From: Halobacteriovorax marinus
Lineage (GTDB): Bacteria > Bdellovibrionota > Bacteriovoracia > Bacteriovoracales > Bacteriovoracaceae
Assembly: GCA_002163155.1 (NCBI GenBank)
Contig: MAAO01000008.1
Coordinates: 62,001 to 126,000 of the forward strand
Direction: 5' to 3'
DNA: 64,000 nt
Under the pieces are notes generated by a model. The model made no database searches, was not told the DNA's origin, and worked only from the letters and a program-made list of their open reading frames with translations. The first letter of the stretch is position 1; the number at the start of each line of letters is the position of its first letter. Below, piece by piece: positions 1 to 7,577 of this stretch. The position numbers and the translations under genes were made by a program.

Positions 1-514
1 TTCTCTTATACTTATTACTTATGAGAAACCTCTTATCATCATCGATGAGAACCACTCGGCTTAAATCACTATTAATCAATCTCACATCTTTTTTATAGCG
101 CTCTGTAAAAGATAAACTGGCCTTAGTGCTAACTACCGTTAGATCACTCTTGCTTAAGACTTTATGGGCCAGATCATAAGCGTTGGTATCACCTACACGA
201 ATTTGCTTTAAAACAGAGGTGTTTCTCTCACGTCCTCCGCCGCTAAAGAAACTAATCCTTACGTTCTCTCTACTAGCTACACTTGCCAGTAGCTCAGAGG
301 CACCCTCTTTTATGCGATAAACTTCGCCTTCAAAAGTTGCGTACTTTGACTTATCACTATGCTCAATTGAACTTTCAACTTGTTTAATAAGGGTCCAATC
401 GAGGTCAAAAATCAGATCGATCGGTGCTTTATCGTTTAAAGCTGTAGGTTTGCGCCCAATATTTTGGCAGGAAACGAGATTTAGAAATATGAGTATAAAG
501 GACAGGATTCTCAC
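1..514 (-). CDS. HAD-superfamily phosphatase-like lipoprotein (C-terminus beyond window)
   Basis: The gene enters from the left edge, so its C-terminus is missing; 171 codons are visible. The start is a GTG at 514: the reading frame closes just upstream, and the GTG gives a compact lipoprotein signal with lipobox LNLVSC (Cys16). After a short linker comes DLIFDLDWTLI, with the HAD motif I Asp37-x-Asp39-x-Thr41. A motif-II-like FFSGGG and a motif-III/IV-like VVLIDDD follow. This is the layout of HAD phosphatases of the NLI-interacting-factor or acid-phosphatase kind, here anchored in the envelope. The Shine-Dalgarno sequence is poor: GGGGGAG lies about 18 nt away and is better placed for an ATG that encodes only two residues (ATG AGT TAG). 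The substrate cannot be inferred. Confidence 0.72.
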   Translation of the reverse strand, partial: MRILSFILIFLNLVSCQNIGRKPTALNDKAPIDLIFDLDWTLIKQVESSIEHSDKSKYATFEGEVYRIKEGASELLASVASRENVRISFFSGGGRERNTSVLKQIRVGDTNAYDLAHKVLSKSDLTVVSTKASLSFTERYKKDVRLINSDLSRVVLIDDDKRFLISNKYKR

Positions 515-802
515 CCTAACTCATCGTAAGAACTCCCCCTTTGCTTAAGTAATTTACCCCGTTTTTCATCAATATAACTACCTAGAATTACGTTAAAGGG
601 ATCGTACAATAAAGTTTATCACTAAGTGTAAAAGTTATGGTCACCTGCAGATAAATAGTCAAAATCTTTGATAATCACTACGCTAGCCAACTGAAATCAC
701 ATTGAAAATCACCGATCTCGTGTTGATAAACTTGGAGCGAATCTTGCTTTAATATAGCTACTAATTAAAAAACACAAAGAATTATCTTTTGGGAGAAGTA
801 TA

Positions 803-1939
803 ATGAATAGTCGTTCAAATAAGCTCTTCATTCTTAGTCTAGGCCTCTTATTGAGTTCTGCTGCACTATCGGCTGAAGTCTCGACTTTAAAAAACTCTCT
901 AAAGAAAGAAACAACAGATTTGAAGATCAACCTTGGTATTGGTGGTGGGAAAGTCGACAGTACGCTTAATACTGCCAGTGTTATGGGAGTTAATATAGGC
1001 GCAGAAGCAGTTCACGACCTTTCTGATAACCTAAAAATTAAAATCAACGGTGGAATGAAAGTTCAAACAGGATCCAGCTCTAGTGCTAGAGACAATAATA
1101 TCTACGCTCCAAAGAATACAAACTACTTAAAAGAGGCACTGGCCTCTTATACACCAATAAATTATGTGAACATAGAAGCAGGTGTTATTGATCAATCTTA
1201 TTTAAACGCTCCACTACTAGTTGGTAGAACAGGTTTTATAGCTGCTAAAGAAGCACTTAACTTTAAAGTAAAAGACACTAAGATTACTCTTGTAGCAACA
1301 CAGGCGATTCCAAACAATAGAAACCTTTCACAGAAAATTAACGTACAAGATGAAGGTGATCCGAGATTCTATGCTGAATCTATTATCTTAGAACAAGAAT
1401 TATTCGTAGGAAATCTTAATCTTGCGGCCACTCACTTTGCATTTGACGATATTTCAAATGCTGTTGCTTATAGATCAATTCTACTCGGAAATAGCGGGTC
1501 AGTTATAAATAATGAAAATGGGAAATTATCAAACGACTTCCAAGGTTGGCATGGAAACCTAGGGTATGCAGTGGATATCAACAATAACCACAACCTTGCT
1601 TTTAACGGAAGCTACCTTACAAATTCTGGAGCCAGCGAAAATAATACAGGAAAGATCATTGGCACTACTTATACCTACAATATTAAACAACATAGCCTAG
1701 CACTTGGATTAGAGAACTTCTCTATCGGATCAGATGCATCAGTGGCCTACTATAACTCTTCTAAGTATGGACTTGCTAATAAGAAGGGAAATAGAGTTCA
1801 AGTTGAATATAACAACTCTGATCAAGACTTAAGAGTAAGAGCAGCCATCACTCAAAACGAAGTTATAAATAAGAATATATATCAGTCAGATGAAACAGTA
1901 TTTACTTTAAGTTTAAGGAAAATCTATGATCTTTTCTAA
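803..1939 (+). CDS. Secreted outer-membrane beta-barrel protein, unknown function
   Basis: A 378-aa protein with a classical signal peptide (Lys7, then LFILSLGLLLSSAALSA and cleavage before EV). The mature part alternates short hydrophobic and polar stretches, has many Asn/Ser/Gly turns and ends in Phe (KIYDLF), all typical of an outer-membrane barrel. GGGAGAAG sits 4 nt before the ATG. The 3' end overlaps the next gene by 14 nt, so this protein and the 931-aa lipoprotein are probably translated together and may work as a pair. I do not recognise a named family. A porin-like or surface role is inference from the C-terminal Phe and composition. Confidence 0.8.
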   Translation: MNSRSNKLFILSLGLLLSSAALSAEVSTLKNSLKKETTDLKINLGIGGGKVDSTLNTASVMGVNIGAEAVHDLSDNLKIKINGGMKVQTGSSSSARDNNIYAPKNTNYLKEALASYTPINYVNIEAGVIDQSYLNAPLLVGRTGFIAAKEALNFKVKDTKITLVATQAIPNNRNLSQKINVQDEGDPRFYAESIILEQELFVGNLNLAATHFAFDDISNAVAYRSILLGNSGSVINNENGKLSNDFQGWHGNLGYAVDINNNHNLAFNGSYLTNSGASENNTGKIIGTTYTYNIKQHSLALGLENFSIGSDASVAYYNSSKYGLANKKGNRVQVEYNNSDQDLRVRAAITQNEVINKNIYQSDETVFTLSLRKIYDLF

Positions 1940-4721
1940 GAGACTTTTATCTCTATTACTCACTTTGGCCTTTGTCGCAAGTTGTTCTTTTGGAACAAAA
2001 GACAAAGATGAATCCAAAGGCGAAAGCGCTTTACAACTAAGTCGTTTTTTGAAAGTGAATACTCGAACACTACGAGCAGAGGGAAGCACTTCCTTGCAAG
2101 TAGCAAAAGATATTCAATTTCAATTACTTGTTTGTTTAAAGGACCCTACTGGAGTACGTAACTTAAATGCTAAGTCCGTAACTATTAGTGGAATTCAAGG
2201 ACCTCTTACAACAGACGCTTCAGGTTGTGTAACTTGGAATGAAACTAGAACAATAAATTATGCAAAACTTATTAACTGTAGTGAAATAACTAGAACACTT
2301 GCAATCCCTTCAGAGGGTGCCAATATAACACTAAAATATTCACTTGATCCTACAACTGCAACTTTTATCGACCTAACTAAGGCCGGAGCAGTTGGTTGTC
2401 AAAAAGCGGCTCAAGAAACATTAGAGAAAAATGACGTCACTTCAAAACTTATTTTAGATGAAGTAAGAATGTCGATTAAAGTAGCTGCTACATTAGAGAG
2501 AAGAAGTGATACGAAATTCCAAGAATACCAAATGGAATTCTCTTCATGTATTTATGCAAAGAGAACTGAAGCTCCTATTAAAAATAGAAAAGTAGAAGTG
2601 ACAATTCAAAATCCTGAAACAAGTGAGAAAATTAAAACGATTATTGATACTAATCATAAAGGGTGTTTTAAAAATAGAATTAAAGCAATTTACGAACAAC
2701 ATAACTACTCTCACTGGATGAATGCGAATTTTAGCGCAAGAATTCTTGATGGCGTATTAAAGGATGAAGTAGTTGCTACGACGATTCTTTTAAATCCATG
2801 GGACAATGATCTTGTTGACGCGAGATTTGGTAAAGCTGAAGAAAATCCTATTAAAAAGACGAATCAATTCCAAATTGATGGAGTGATGTATATCTTAATT
2901 GGAAATAATGTAGATAACTTTAAAGTGAATAATCACTTGAATCTAACTATTGCTAAGACTTATCAAATTGTACTTAGCCCAAGAGTAGATCGTGGTCACA
3001 GATTTAATACTCAGAGATATTCAAGGTTAGACCGCGGTAAATTTAAATTGAAATTTATGCTTCTAGCACCAAATCATGCTGAAATGGAAATAAATGAAAC
3101 GAATTTTGATCAATTTACTTATATCACTGGTGCTGAAAAAGAAGTTGAAGTTATAAATGGAACAATAAACACATTGATTGATCTCCCAATTAAAGTGGCA
3201 GATCTTCCAAGACTAGCACTTAGAACAGTATCAATTTTTAAACTTGAGCCAATTGATGAAAACATTGGACTTAGATCTAAAGTTGTAACAGGTTTCTTTA
3301 AGGCAAAGATTCCTTGGATTAAGACAAACGTAATGAGTAACGAAGCTTTAAATGATAATAACAATGATTCAGCTGTATCTAGGTACACACCAGAGAAACA
3401 CAACTCGACGACGACTAAAGTGAATAATAACATTTTAGAAGGAAAGATTGATTCTGTTGACTTCTTTGATGTAGAGAATATGGGAACTGTTGAAAAATCA
3501 GAAGAAGATGTAAGAGGAACGCAATTTAAAAACTATGTAGACTACTTATTTGAAAACATTAATTACTTTACAGAACAAAGGGCCTTTGCCAGTAAATTTA
3601 AGGCCTCTGCTCTTGATATTTATGTCTCTCAAAGAAAAGCTAAGAATAAAAACTTTGAATACCTAGATATCGAAGACGCACAAAAGCTACTTAATACACG
3701 AAAGTTAGAAAACAGATTAATCTACATTGCAAAACAACAATATAAGACAGGAAAAATAAACCTCCTAAGCGGTGGACAAACTACTGAACAAAGAAATTCT
3801 TTTAAAGCGAGCATTTGTACTCTCGCCCTAGGGAAGAGCAAGACGCATGAGCCTGCAATGTTTGGTGGAGATAGACCGACTTATGACTTCAAAAGATGTA
3901 TTAAAGACCCTAGTTTATACATGGACCTAGAAGTAAAGAGACATGTAGACAAGATAGTGAGCTCAACTCCTAAGTACTCTAACGGGTTTAACTTTGCTGT
4001 AGGCTCAAGATTCTCTATCTACAAAGGTTCTAGTGAAACAGAATATACAAGTATTCGCTCAGGTATCGACGCTGCTATAAAAATACCTTTTGGAGAATTC
4101 TTCGGACTTGGTGTTAGATTATTTGATGTCTCAAAGGGAATTAATTATAACGATTACGAAAATGAAACTTTTGGAGATGATGTATCCGAGAGTAAATCAA
4201 TTGGAATTGAGAAATTTGTCCTAGATGTTGAAGCTAATTATAACCATTGTCTACTACTTAAGTCTAAAGGCTATAAGAACGCTAGAACAAGATCAAGGTC
4301 AACAAGTTATGGAACAAGCTACCAAGGTAGAAAGATTAAATCCTTTGGTGGAAAAGATTACTACTTCTGTTCTAGACCTTACAAAGATACGTTAGAAGAA
4401 TCTTGGTACTACCTGCAGTCATTTACTTCAGGGGCCAGTTACTTTAGAGATTCATTTGGACCAACAGAGATTAAGTTGATCAAAGTGATCAGAGGATACA
4501 AGAATTACTTAAAGTTTAGATCAGTACTTAGAGACGAAACTAAACACCTACTCTACATGGACTCTACAGGACTTGAAACTCCTGATAAGAAAATTTACGA
4601 CAACTGGAAACACCTTGTAGATAACGAAACTCGTGAACAACTAAATGAAGATGACAAAGGTGAATTCATAGAAATGGTTATCGACAATGCAGAAGGATCA
4701 CTTCCAGGAACCATTGAATAA
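1926..4721 (+). CDS. Large (931 aa) envelope lipoprotein, unknown function
   Basis: The start ATG lies inside the end of the preceding gene, with AAGGAAA 4 nt upstream. The N-terminus is a lipoprotein signal with lipobox FVASC (Cys20). Ser at +2 predicts outer-membrane sorting by the usual rule. Two Ig-like segments (about residues 40-150 and 180-300) each carry paired Cys and a 'D-x-x-G-C' turn (DASGCVTW, NHKGCF). This resembles beta-sandwich modules with a disulphide, but it is a visual impression only. The C-terminal third is rich in Lys, Tyr and Arg and contains further Cys (FRCIK-like and FCSRP segments). No catalytic motif is visible. Its coupling to the upstream barrel protein suggests an outer-membrane complex. 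Confidence 0.8.
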   Translation: MIFSKRLLSLLLTLAFVASCSFGTKDKDESKGESALQLSRFLKVNTRTLRAEGSTSLQVAKDIQFQLLVCLKDPTGVRNLNAKSVTISGIQGPLTTDASGCVTWNETRTINYAKLINCSEITRTLAIPSEGANITLKYSLDPTTATFIDLTKAGAVGCQKAAQETLEKNDVTSKLILDEVRMSIKVAATLERRSDTKFQEYQMEFSSCIYAKRTEAPIKNRKVEVTIQNPETSEKIKTIIDTNHKGCFKNRIKAIYEQHNYSHWMNANFSARILDGVLKDEVVATTILLNPWDNDLVDARFGKAEENPIKKTNQFQIDGVMYILIGNNVDNFKVNNHLNLTIAKTYQIVLSPRVDRGHRFNTQRYSRLDRGKFKLKFMLLAPNHAEMEINETNFDQFTYITGAEKEVEVINGTINTLIDLPIKVADLPRLALRTVSIFKLEPIDENIGLRSKVVTGFFKAKIPWIKTNVMSNEALNDNNNDSAVSRYTPEKHNSTTTKVNNNILEGKIDSVDFFDVENMGTVEKSEEDVRGTQFKNYVDYLFENINYFTEQRAFASKFKASALDIYVSQRKAKNKNFEYLDIEDAQKLLNTRKLENRLIYIAKQQYKTGKINLLSGGQTTEQRNSFKASICTLALGKSKTHEPAMFGGDRPTYDFKRCIKDPSLYMDLEVKRHVDKIVSSTPKYSNGFNFAVGSRFSIYKGSSETEYTSIRSGIDAAIKIPFGEFFGLGVRLFDVSKGINYNDYENETFGDDVSESKSIGIEKFVLDVEANYNHCLLLKSKGYKNARTRSRSTSYGTSYQGRKIKSFGGKDYYFCSRPYKDTLEESWYYLQSFTSGASYFRDSFGPTEIKLIKVIRGYKNYLKFRSVLRDETKHLLYMDSTGLETPDKKIYDNWKHLVDNETREQLNEDDKGEFIEMVIDNAEGSLPGTIE

Positions 4722-4729
4722 ATAAGAAA

Positions 4730-4757
4730 TTGTGAAAACCTCTTAAATCGGTATAAT
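4730..4757 (+). promoter_or_regulatory. Putative sigma70-type promoter for the Kazal gene
   Basis: TTGTGA (4730-4735) and a perfect TATAAT (4752-4757) are separated by 16 nt. Transcription would start near 4764, inside the right arm of the hairpin at 4739-4768, so the resulting mRNA could not form that hairpin. Not experimentally supported. Confidence 0.5.
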
Positions 4758-4768
4758 GATTTAAGAGG
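4739..4768 (+). promoter_or_regulatory. Perfect 11-bp hairpin covering the ribosome-binding site of the Kazal gene
   Basis: CCTCTTAAATC (4739-4749) pairs perfectly with GATTTAAGAGG (4758-4768) around the loop GGTATAAT. The right arm contains AAGAGG, the Shine-Dalgarno sequence 5 nt before the ATG at 4774. No T-tract follows, so a simple terminator is unlikely. On a transcript reading through from the upstream operon the ribosome-binding site would be hidden. Confidence 0.65.
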
Positions 4769-4773
4769 TCCCT

Positions 4774-5010
4774 ATGAAATATCTACTAATACTCCTACCC
4801 CTATCTTTTTACTCTTGTTCAACAGATGTAGTAAAAGCTCCTTCAAAAAACTCAAAAGTAATGAGTAAGAAGAATAGCAAGAAAGAAATCAAGTCTTGTA
4901 TATGTATGGAAATTTATCAACCAGTTTGTGCCAGAGATGGAACGACTTATGCAAATGCCTGTGAAGCTAGCTGTCAGGGCCTTAGTTTTAAAAATGGTGA
5001 GTGTAGATAA
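4774..5010 (+). CDS. Kazal-type serine protease inhibitor, secreted, probable lipoprotein
   Basis: A 78-aa protein: signal peptide with Cys15 in FYSC (an imperfect lipobox), a Lys/Ser-rich linker of about 30 residues, then one Kazal domain. All six Cys are present with classical spacing (C-x-C-x7-C-x10-C-x3-C-x9-C), with PVCARDGTTY and NACEASC at the expected places. By comparison with ovomucoid, the reactive-site P1 residue is the second after Cys2, here Glu, followed by Ile. That would suit a Glu-preferring or elastase-like protease; this is inference. In a predator such an inhibitor could protect the envelope from its own or prey proteases. The gene ends 3 nt from the convergent HD-GYP gene. 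Confidence 0.9.
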   Translation: MKYLLILLPLSFYSCSTDVVKAPSKNSKVMSKKNSKKEIKSCICMEIYQPVCARDGTTYANACEASCQGLSFKNGECR

Positions 5011-5013
5011 GTT

Positions 5014-6405
5014 CTAATAATCTAATTGAAGTGCTTTTCTAAGGGCAAAATAAGGCTTTTCAAAATTACCAGTGCGATAAGTTTCTCCCAACTCTTTAAA
5101 GACTGCTTCACAATTAAAATCTTCAGGTTTTTCACAACTTAATATTAAATGTTGAACAAAGTCATAACAGAGAATAAAGGCACAAGACATGGGAGGAATG
5201 GTCTTATTATTTAGACCTTTTGGAAAACCTGAACCATCAGGCTTCTCGTGATGTTGTTTAATGATATTACTCTCATCAAGCATAATTCCTTGTGAGTTAT
5301 TCTCTAATTTAGTAGCGGCCATTTCTGGATGCTTCTCAAGCATTTTCTTTTCAAGTTTACTAAGACCTTCAACATCAGGATCATTAAAAGTTAAGATATT
5401 GGCTAGATGATCTTGATCATTAGTAAAAGCAAAATCACAGAAGACAGATGAAAATATTAATTTCTTAAGTGAAGACTTTGTATTCCAACCAATTTTAGAG
5501 GCAAGACCACCTAAGAGATAATTCAAAAGACTAGATCTTGTAAAGAAAGTACTCTTGTGTTCTAACATTTTCTTAACGAGTGGTTTTAAACTCTTATTAT
5601 TTGTGATCATTTCATCAACAGAGTCTACAATTTCTTCAGTTAATTCAATCGCCAAATCAGAAATACCCATGACTCGAACAGCGTCTTGTACTTCTTTGAT
5701 AGATTTTAATTGAAGTTGAACTTTCTTTGATTGAGTAATATCTTTTATATTGAGAACTTTCTTTAAGACCGATAATTTTTGTCCTAAGAATTCTTCATAG
5801 GAAGCCGCATCTTGATAGAGATAGTATTGCTTCTTATTAATGATATTTTGAACAGTCTCACGGTTCACTTCATCGTTTGCTTTGATGACTTTGATAAATT
5901 TGCCATTTTGCAGCTTTACAAAGACATCTCCAGACACAGTTTCTCTTTCTAAGAATAAAGAGGCCCTAATGCGATAAAGCTTTTTGCCATCATGCTCTTC
6001 TAAAGATTCCTTAAAAATACCGTCTAGTTCTTGTTGATGAACTAAGTCTTGAATCAAAGGTACGAGTTTCTTTGTTAAAGAAATTTTTGTGAGAGCACGG
6101 TTATACTTATTTTCAAAAAAGAATTTATCAAAGAAAGTCTTATCATGATGATCATCACTGTCTATGACATAGAGAAGAGGTATTTGATAACGTTTGTGAT
6201 TAACATTTCTTATCAACTCTCCATCACTCTCATCAAGTTTAAAGTCTGTGATGATCATAAATATATCAGAGGCCATCTTGGGATTAGAAATAAATTCATC
6301 ACTAGTTGTTTTAATTTCTAGCGAGACGGGAAATTTCCCCTCAATCAGAAGAGATACATATTCGACAAATTCAGTGCTACTAGAGCAGACAATTATTTTA
6401 TTCAT
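5014..6405 (-). CDS. Receiver-like plus degenerate HD-GYP domain regulator
   Basis: About 463 aa from the ATG at 6405; an in-frame ATG at 6423 is possible but neither has a Shine-Dalgarno sequence. The N-terminal 120 residues fold like a receiver: the phospho-acceptor Asp is present (MIITDFKLDESDG) but the acidic pocket is replaced by CSSS. The C-terminus carries HD-GYP landmarks, EKHPEM and HHEKPDGSGFPKGL, so GYP reads GFP. The HD pair itself reads VFCDFA, with His replaced by Cys, and the later D-x-x-D is YDFVQ. Cyclic-di-GMP phosphodiesterase activity is therefore doubtful; a c-di-GMP effector role is more likely. The gene follows the FAD oxidoreductase on the same strand. Confidence 0.78.
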   Translation of the reverse strand: MNKIIVCSSSTEFVEYVSLLIEGKFPVSLEIKTTSDEFISNPKMASDIFMIITDFKLDESDGELIRNVNHKRYQIPLLYVIDSDDHHDKTFFDKFFFENKYNRALTKISLTKKLVPLIQDLVHQQELDGIFKESLEEHDGKKLYRIRASLFLERETVSGDVFVKLQNGKFIKVIKANDEVNRETVQNIINKKQYYLYQDAASYEEFLGQKLSVLKKVLNIKDITQSKKVQLQLKSIKEVQDAVRVMGISDLAIELTEEIVDSVDEMITNNKSLKPLVKKMLEHKSTFFTRSSLLNYLLGGLASKIGWNTKSSLKKLIFSSVFCDFAFTNDQDHLANILTFNDPDVEGLSKLEKKMLEKHPEMAATKLENNSQGIMLDESNIIKQHHEKPDGSGFPKGLNNKTIPPMSCAFILCYDFVQHLILSCEKPEDFNCEAVFKELGETYRTGNFEKPYFALRKALQLDY

Positions 6406-6410
6406 ATGAA

Positions 6411-6440
6411 ATAATATCGGCATTATAATTTTAAATTGAA
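6411..6440 (-). promoter_or_regulatory. Possible promoter for a near-leaderless HD-GYP mRNA
   Basis: On the minus strand TTCAAT (6440-6435), 18 nt, TATTAT (6416-6411), then 5 nt and the ATG at 6405. There is no Shine-Dalgarno sequence, so the transcript could begin at or next to the start codon. It overlaps the end of the upstream gene. Confidence 0.35.
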
Positions 6441-7459
6441 CCCTTTATTTCATTTTGAAGAAGTTTATTTGCAAGGAAGAAAGAAAAAGTATAACCGTTT
6501 TTGTAGACACCATGCAGAGAGTAAATACCCTCGCGCAACTCTCCACAAAAGGGACGTCTTCTTCTTCCCTTATGCCTAAGCCCACTGCCTAAAAAAGCTT
6601 CACTAAAGTCAGGTAAGAGATCTCCAAATAAGTTTTTATAGTAGTTGTATTGATCAATAATTTTTACGTAGTCGACACTATCCCATAGGTTATTTAAAGT
6701 TGTTCCCCCAATGAGAACAGTATGAGAGTTCGCTCTGTAGACTAAGTTATGTTGCCCAGAAGAAACCACAAATGATTTATCTCCTAGGTTTACGTCTCTA
6801 AACTTCAAGAAATCTCCAGGAACCATTTTTGAAAAATCTAGATGTTCATTGGATATATTTTTAAGAAAGTGATTTGAGTATGCTCCAAGACAACAAATAA
6901 TTTTCTTAGCACGAATCACTCTGCCATCTAAGAGAGTCACTTCTCGCTCATCTGAAACATTAACTATAGCTTCATTAATTCTCACTATATTATTTGATGA
7001 AATCACTTCCTCTAATTCGCAAAAAAGCTCTTCACTATCCACTACAAAGTTCTCGTCTTTTACACCTATGAACTCTCTATCAAGAATTTCTAATGAAGAC
7101 CCCTCTCCATGTCTTCTAATAAATTTGGCCTTATTTTTTTCGTCTGCACTTTGTAAGAAGTAGTGAGTTCCTGGATAGAAAGATTTAAGACCTAGCTTCT
7201 CTACTAACTTCTTTGTGAAGTGAAAGGAGTCAATAATCAGGTCGCCTAAGTCATTTATTCCCCTTGAGGTTCCATTAAGACCAACCACACTAGTTGTATT
7301 TAAAGTGCAGGCAGGGGCCATATGTTCACAGAAAACCTGCCCAACTTTCAAAGTGTCAAGGTCAAATGAAGGTGAATTTATCATTTCAAATAAGATAGAT
7401 TGACCACAAATACCATTTCCCAAAATTAAAATATCAAAATCTGCAATATCATGTGTCAT
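6431..7459 (-). CDS. FAD-dependent oxidoreductase (DAO/glycine-oxidase-like)
   Basis: A 342-aa protein with an N-terminal dinucleotide-binding fold (ILILGNGICGQS, a G-x-G-x-x-G pattern at about residues 10-22). A second FAD-contact strand is visible late in the N-terminal half (KKIICCLGAYSN). A C-terminal G-x-x-x-x-G stretch (GVYKNGYTFSFFLANKLL) resembles the flavin-closing helix of D-amino-acid-oxidase-family enzymes. The substrate is unknown; oxidation of an amino acid or similar small amine is a family-based guess. It is transcribed toward the HD-GYP gene and divergently from tex. Confidence 0.75.
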   Translation of the reverse strand: MTHDIADFDILILGNGICGQSILFEMINSPSFDLDTLKVGQVFCEHMAPACTLNTTSVVGLNGTSRGINDLGDLIIDSFHFTKKLVEKLGLKSFYPGTHYFLQSADEKNKAKFIRRHGEGSSLEILDREFIGVKDENFVVDSEELFCELEEVISSNNIVRINEAIVNVSDEREVTLLDGRVIRAKKIICCLGAYSNHFLKNISNEHLDFSKMVPGDFLKFRDVNLGDKSFVVSSGQHNLVYRANSHTVLIGGTTLNNLWDSVDYVKIIDQYNYYKNLFGDLLPDFSEAFLGSGLRHKGRRRRPFCGELREGIYSLHGVYKNGYTFSFFLANKLLQNEIKGSI

Positions 7460-7474
7460 TTGTGTGCTTTCTCA

Positions 7475-7503
7475 TTGTCAAAGTTGTTAAGGCCATTTAT
7501 CGT
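7475..7503 (+). promoter_or_regulatory. Possible tex promoter
   Basis: TTGTCA (7475-7480), 17 nt, TATCGT (7498-7503). The -35 is good and the -10 modest. It lies in the divergent spacer between the FAD oxidoreductase and tex. Confidence 0.35.
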
Positions 7504-7577
7504 ATATACCTGACAAATTACAATAAATAACACAGGGTTTCAAGACAGAGACCAAGAATTTCAAGGAGTACCTGATA

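Noticed and set aside
3119-3433. Minus-strand frame inside the 931-aa lipoprotein gene, and similar antisense frames inside asnS, gcvP, sbcC and others
   Set aside because: They lie wholly within clearly coding genes, lack Shine-Dalgarno sequences and resemble no family.
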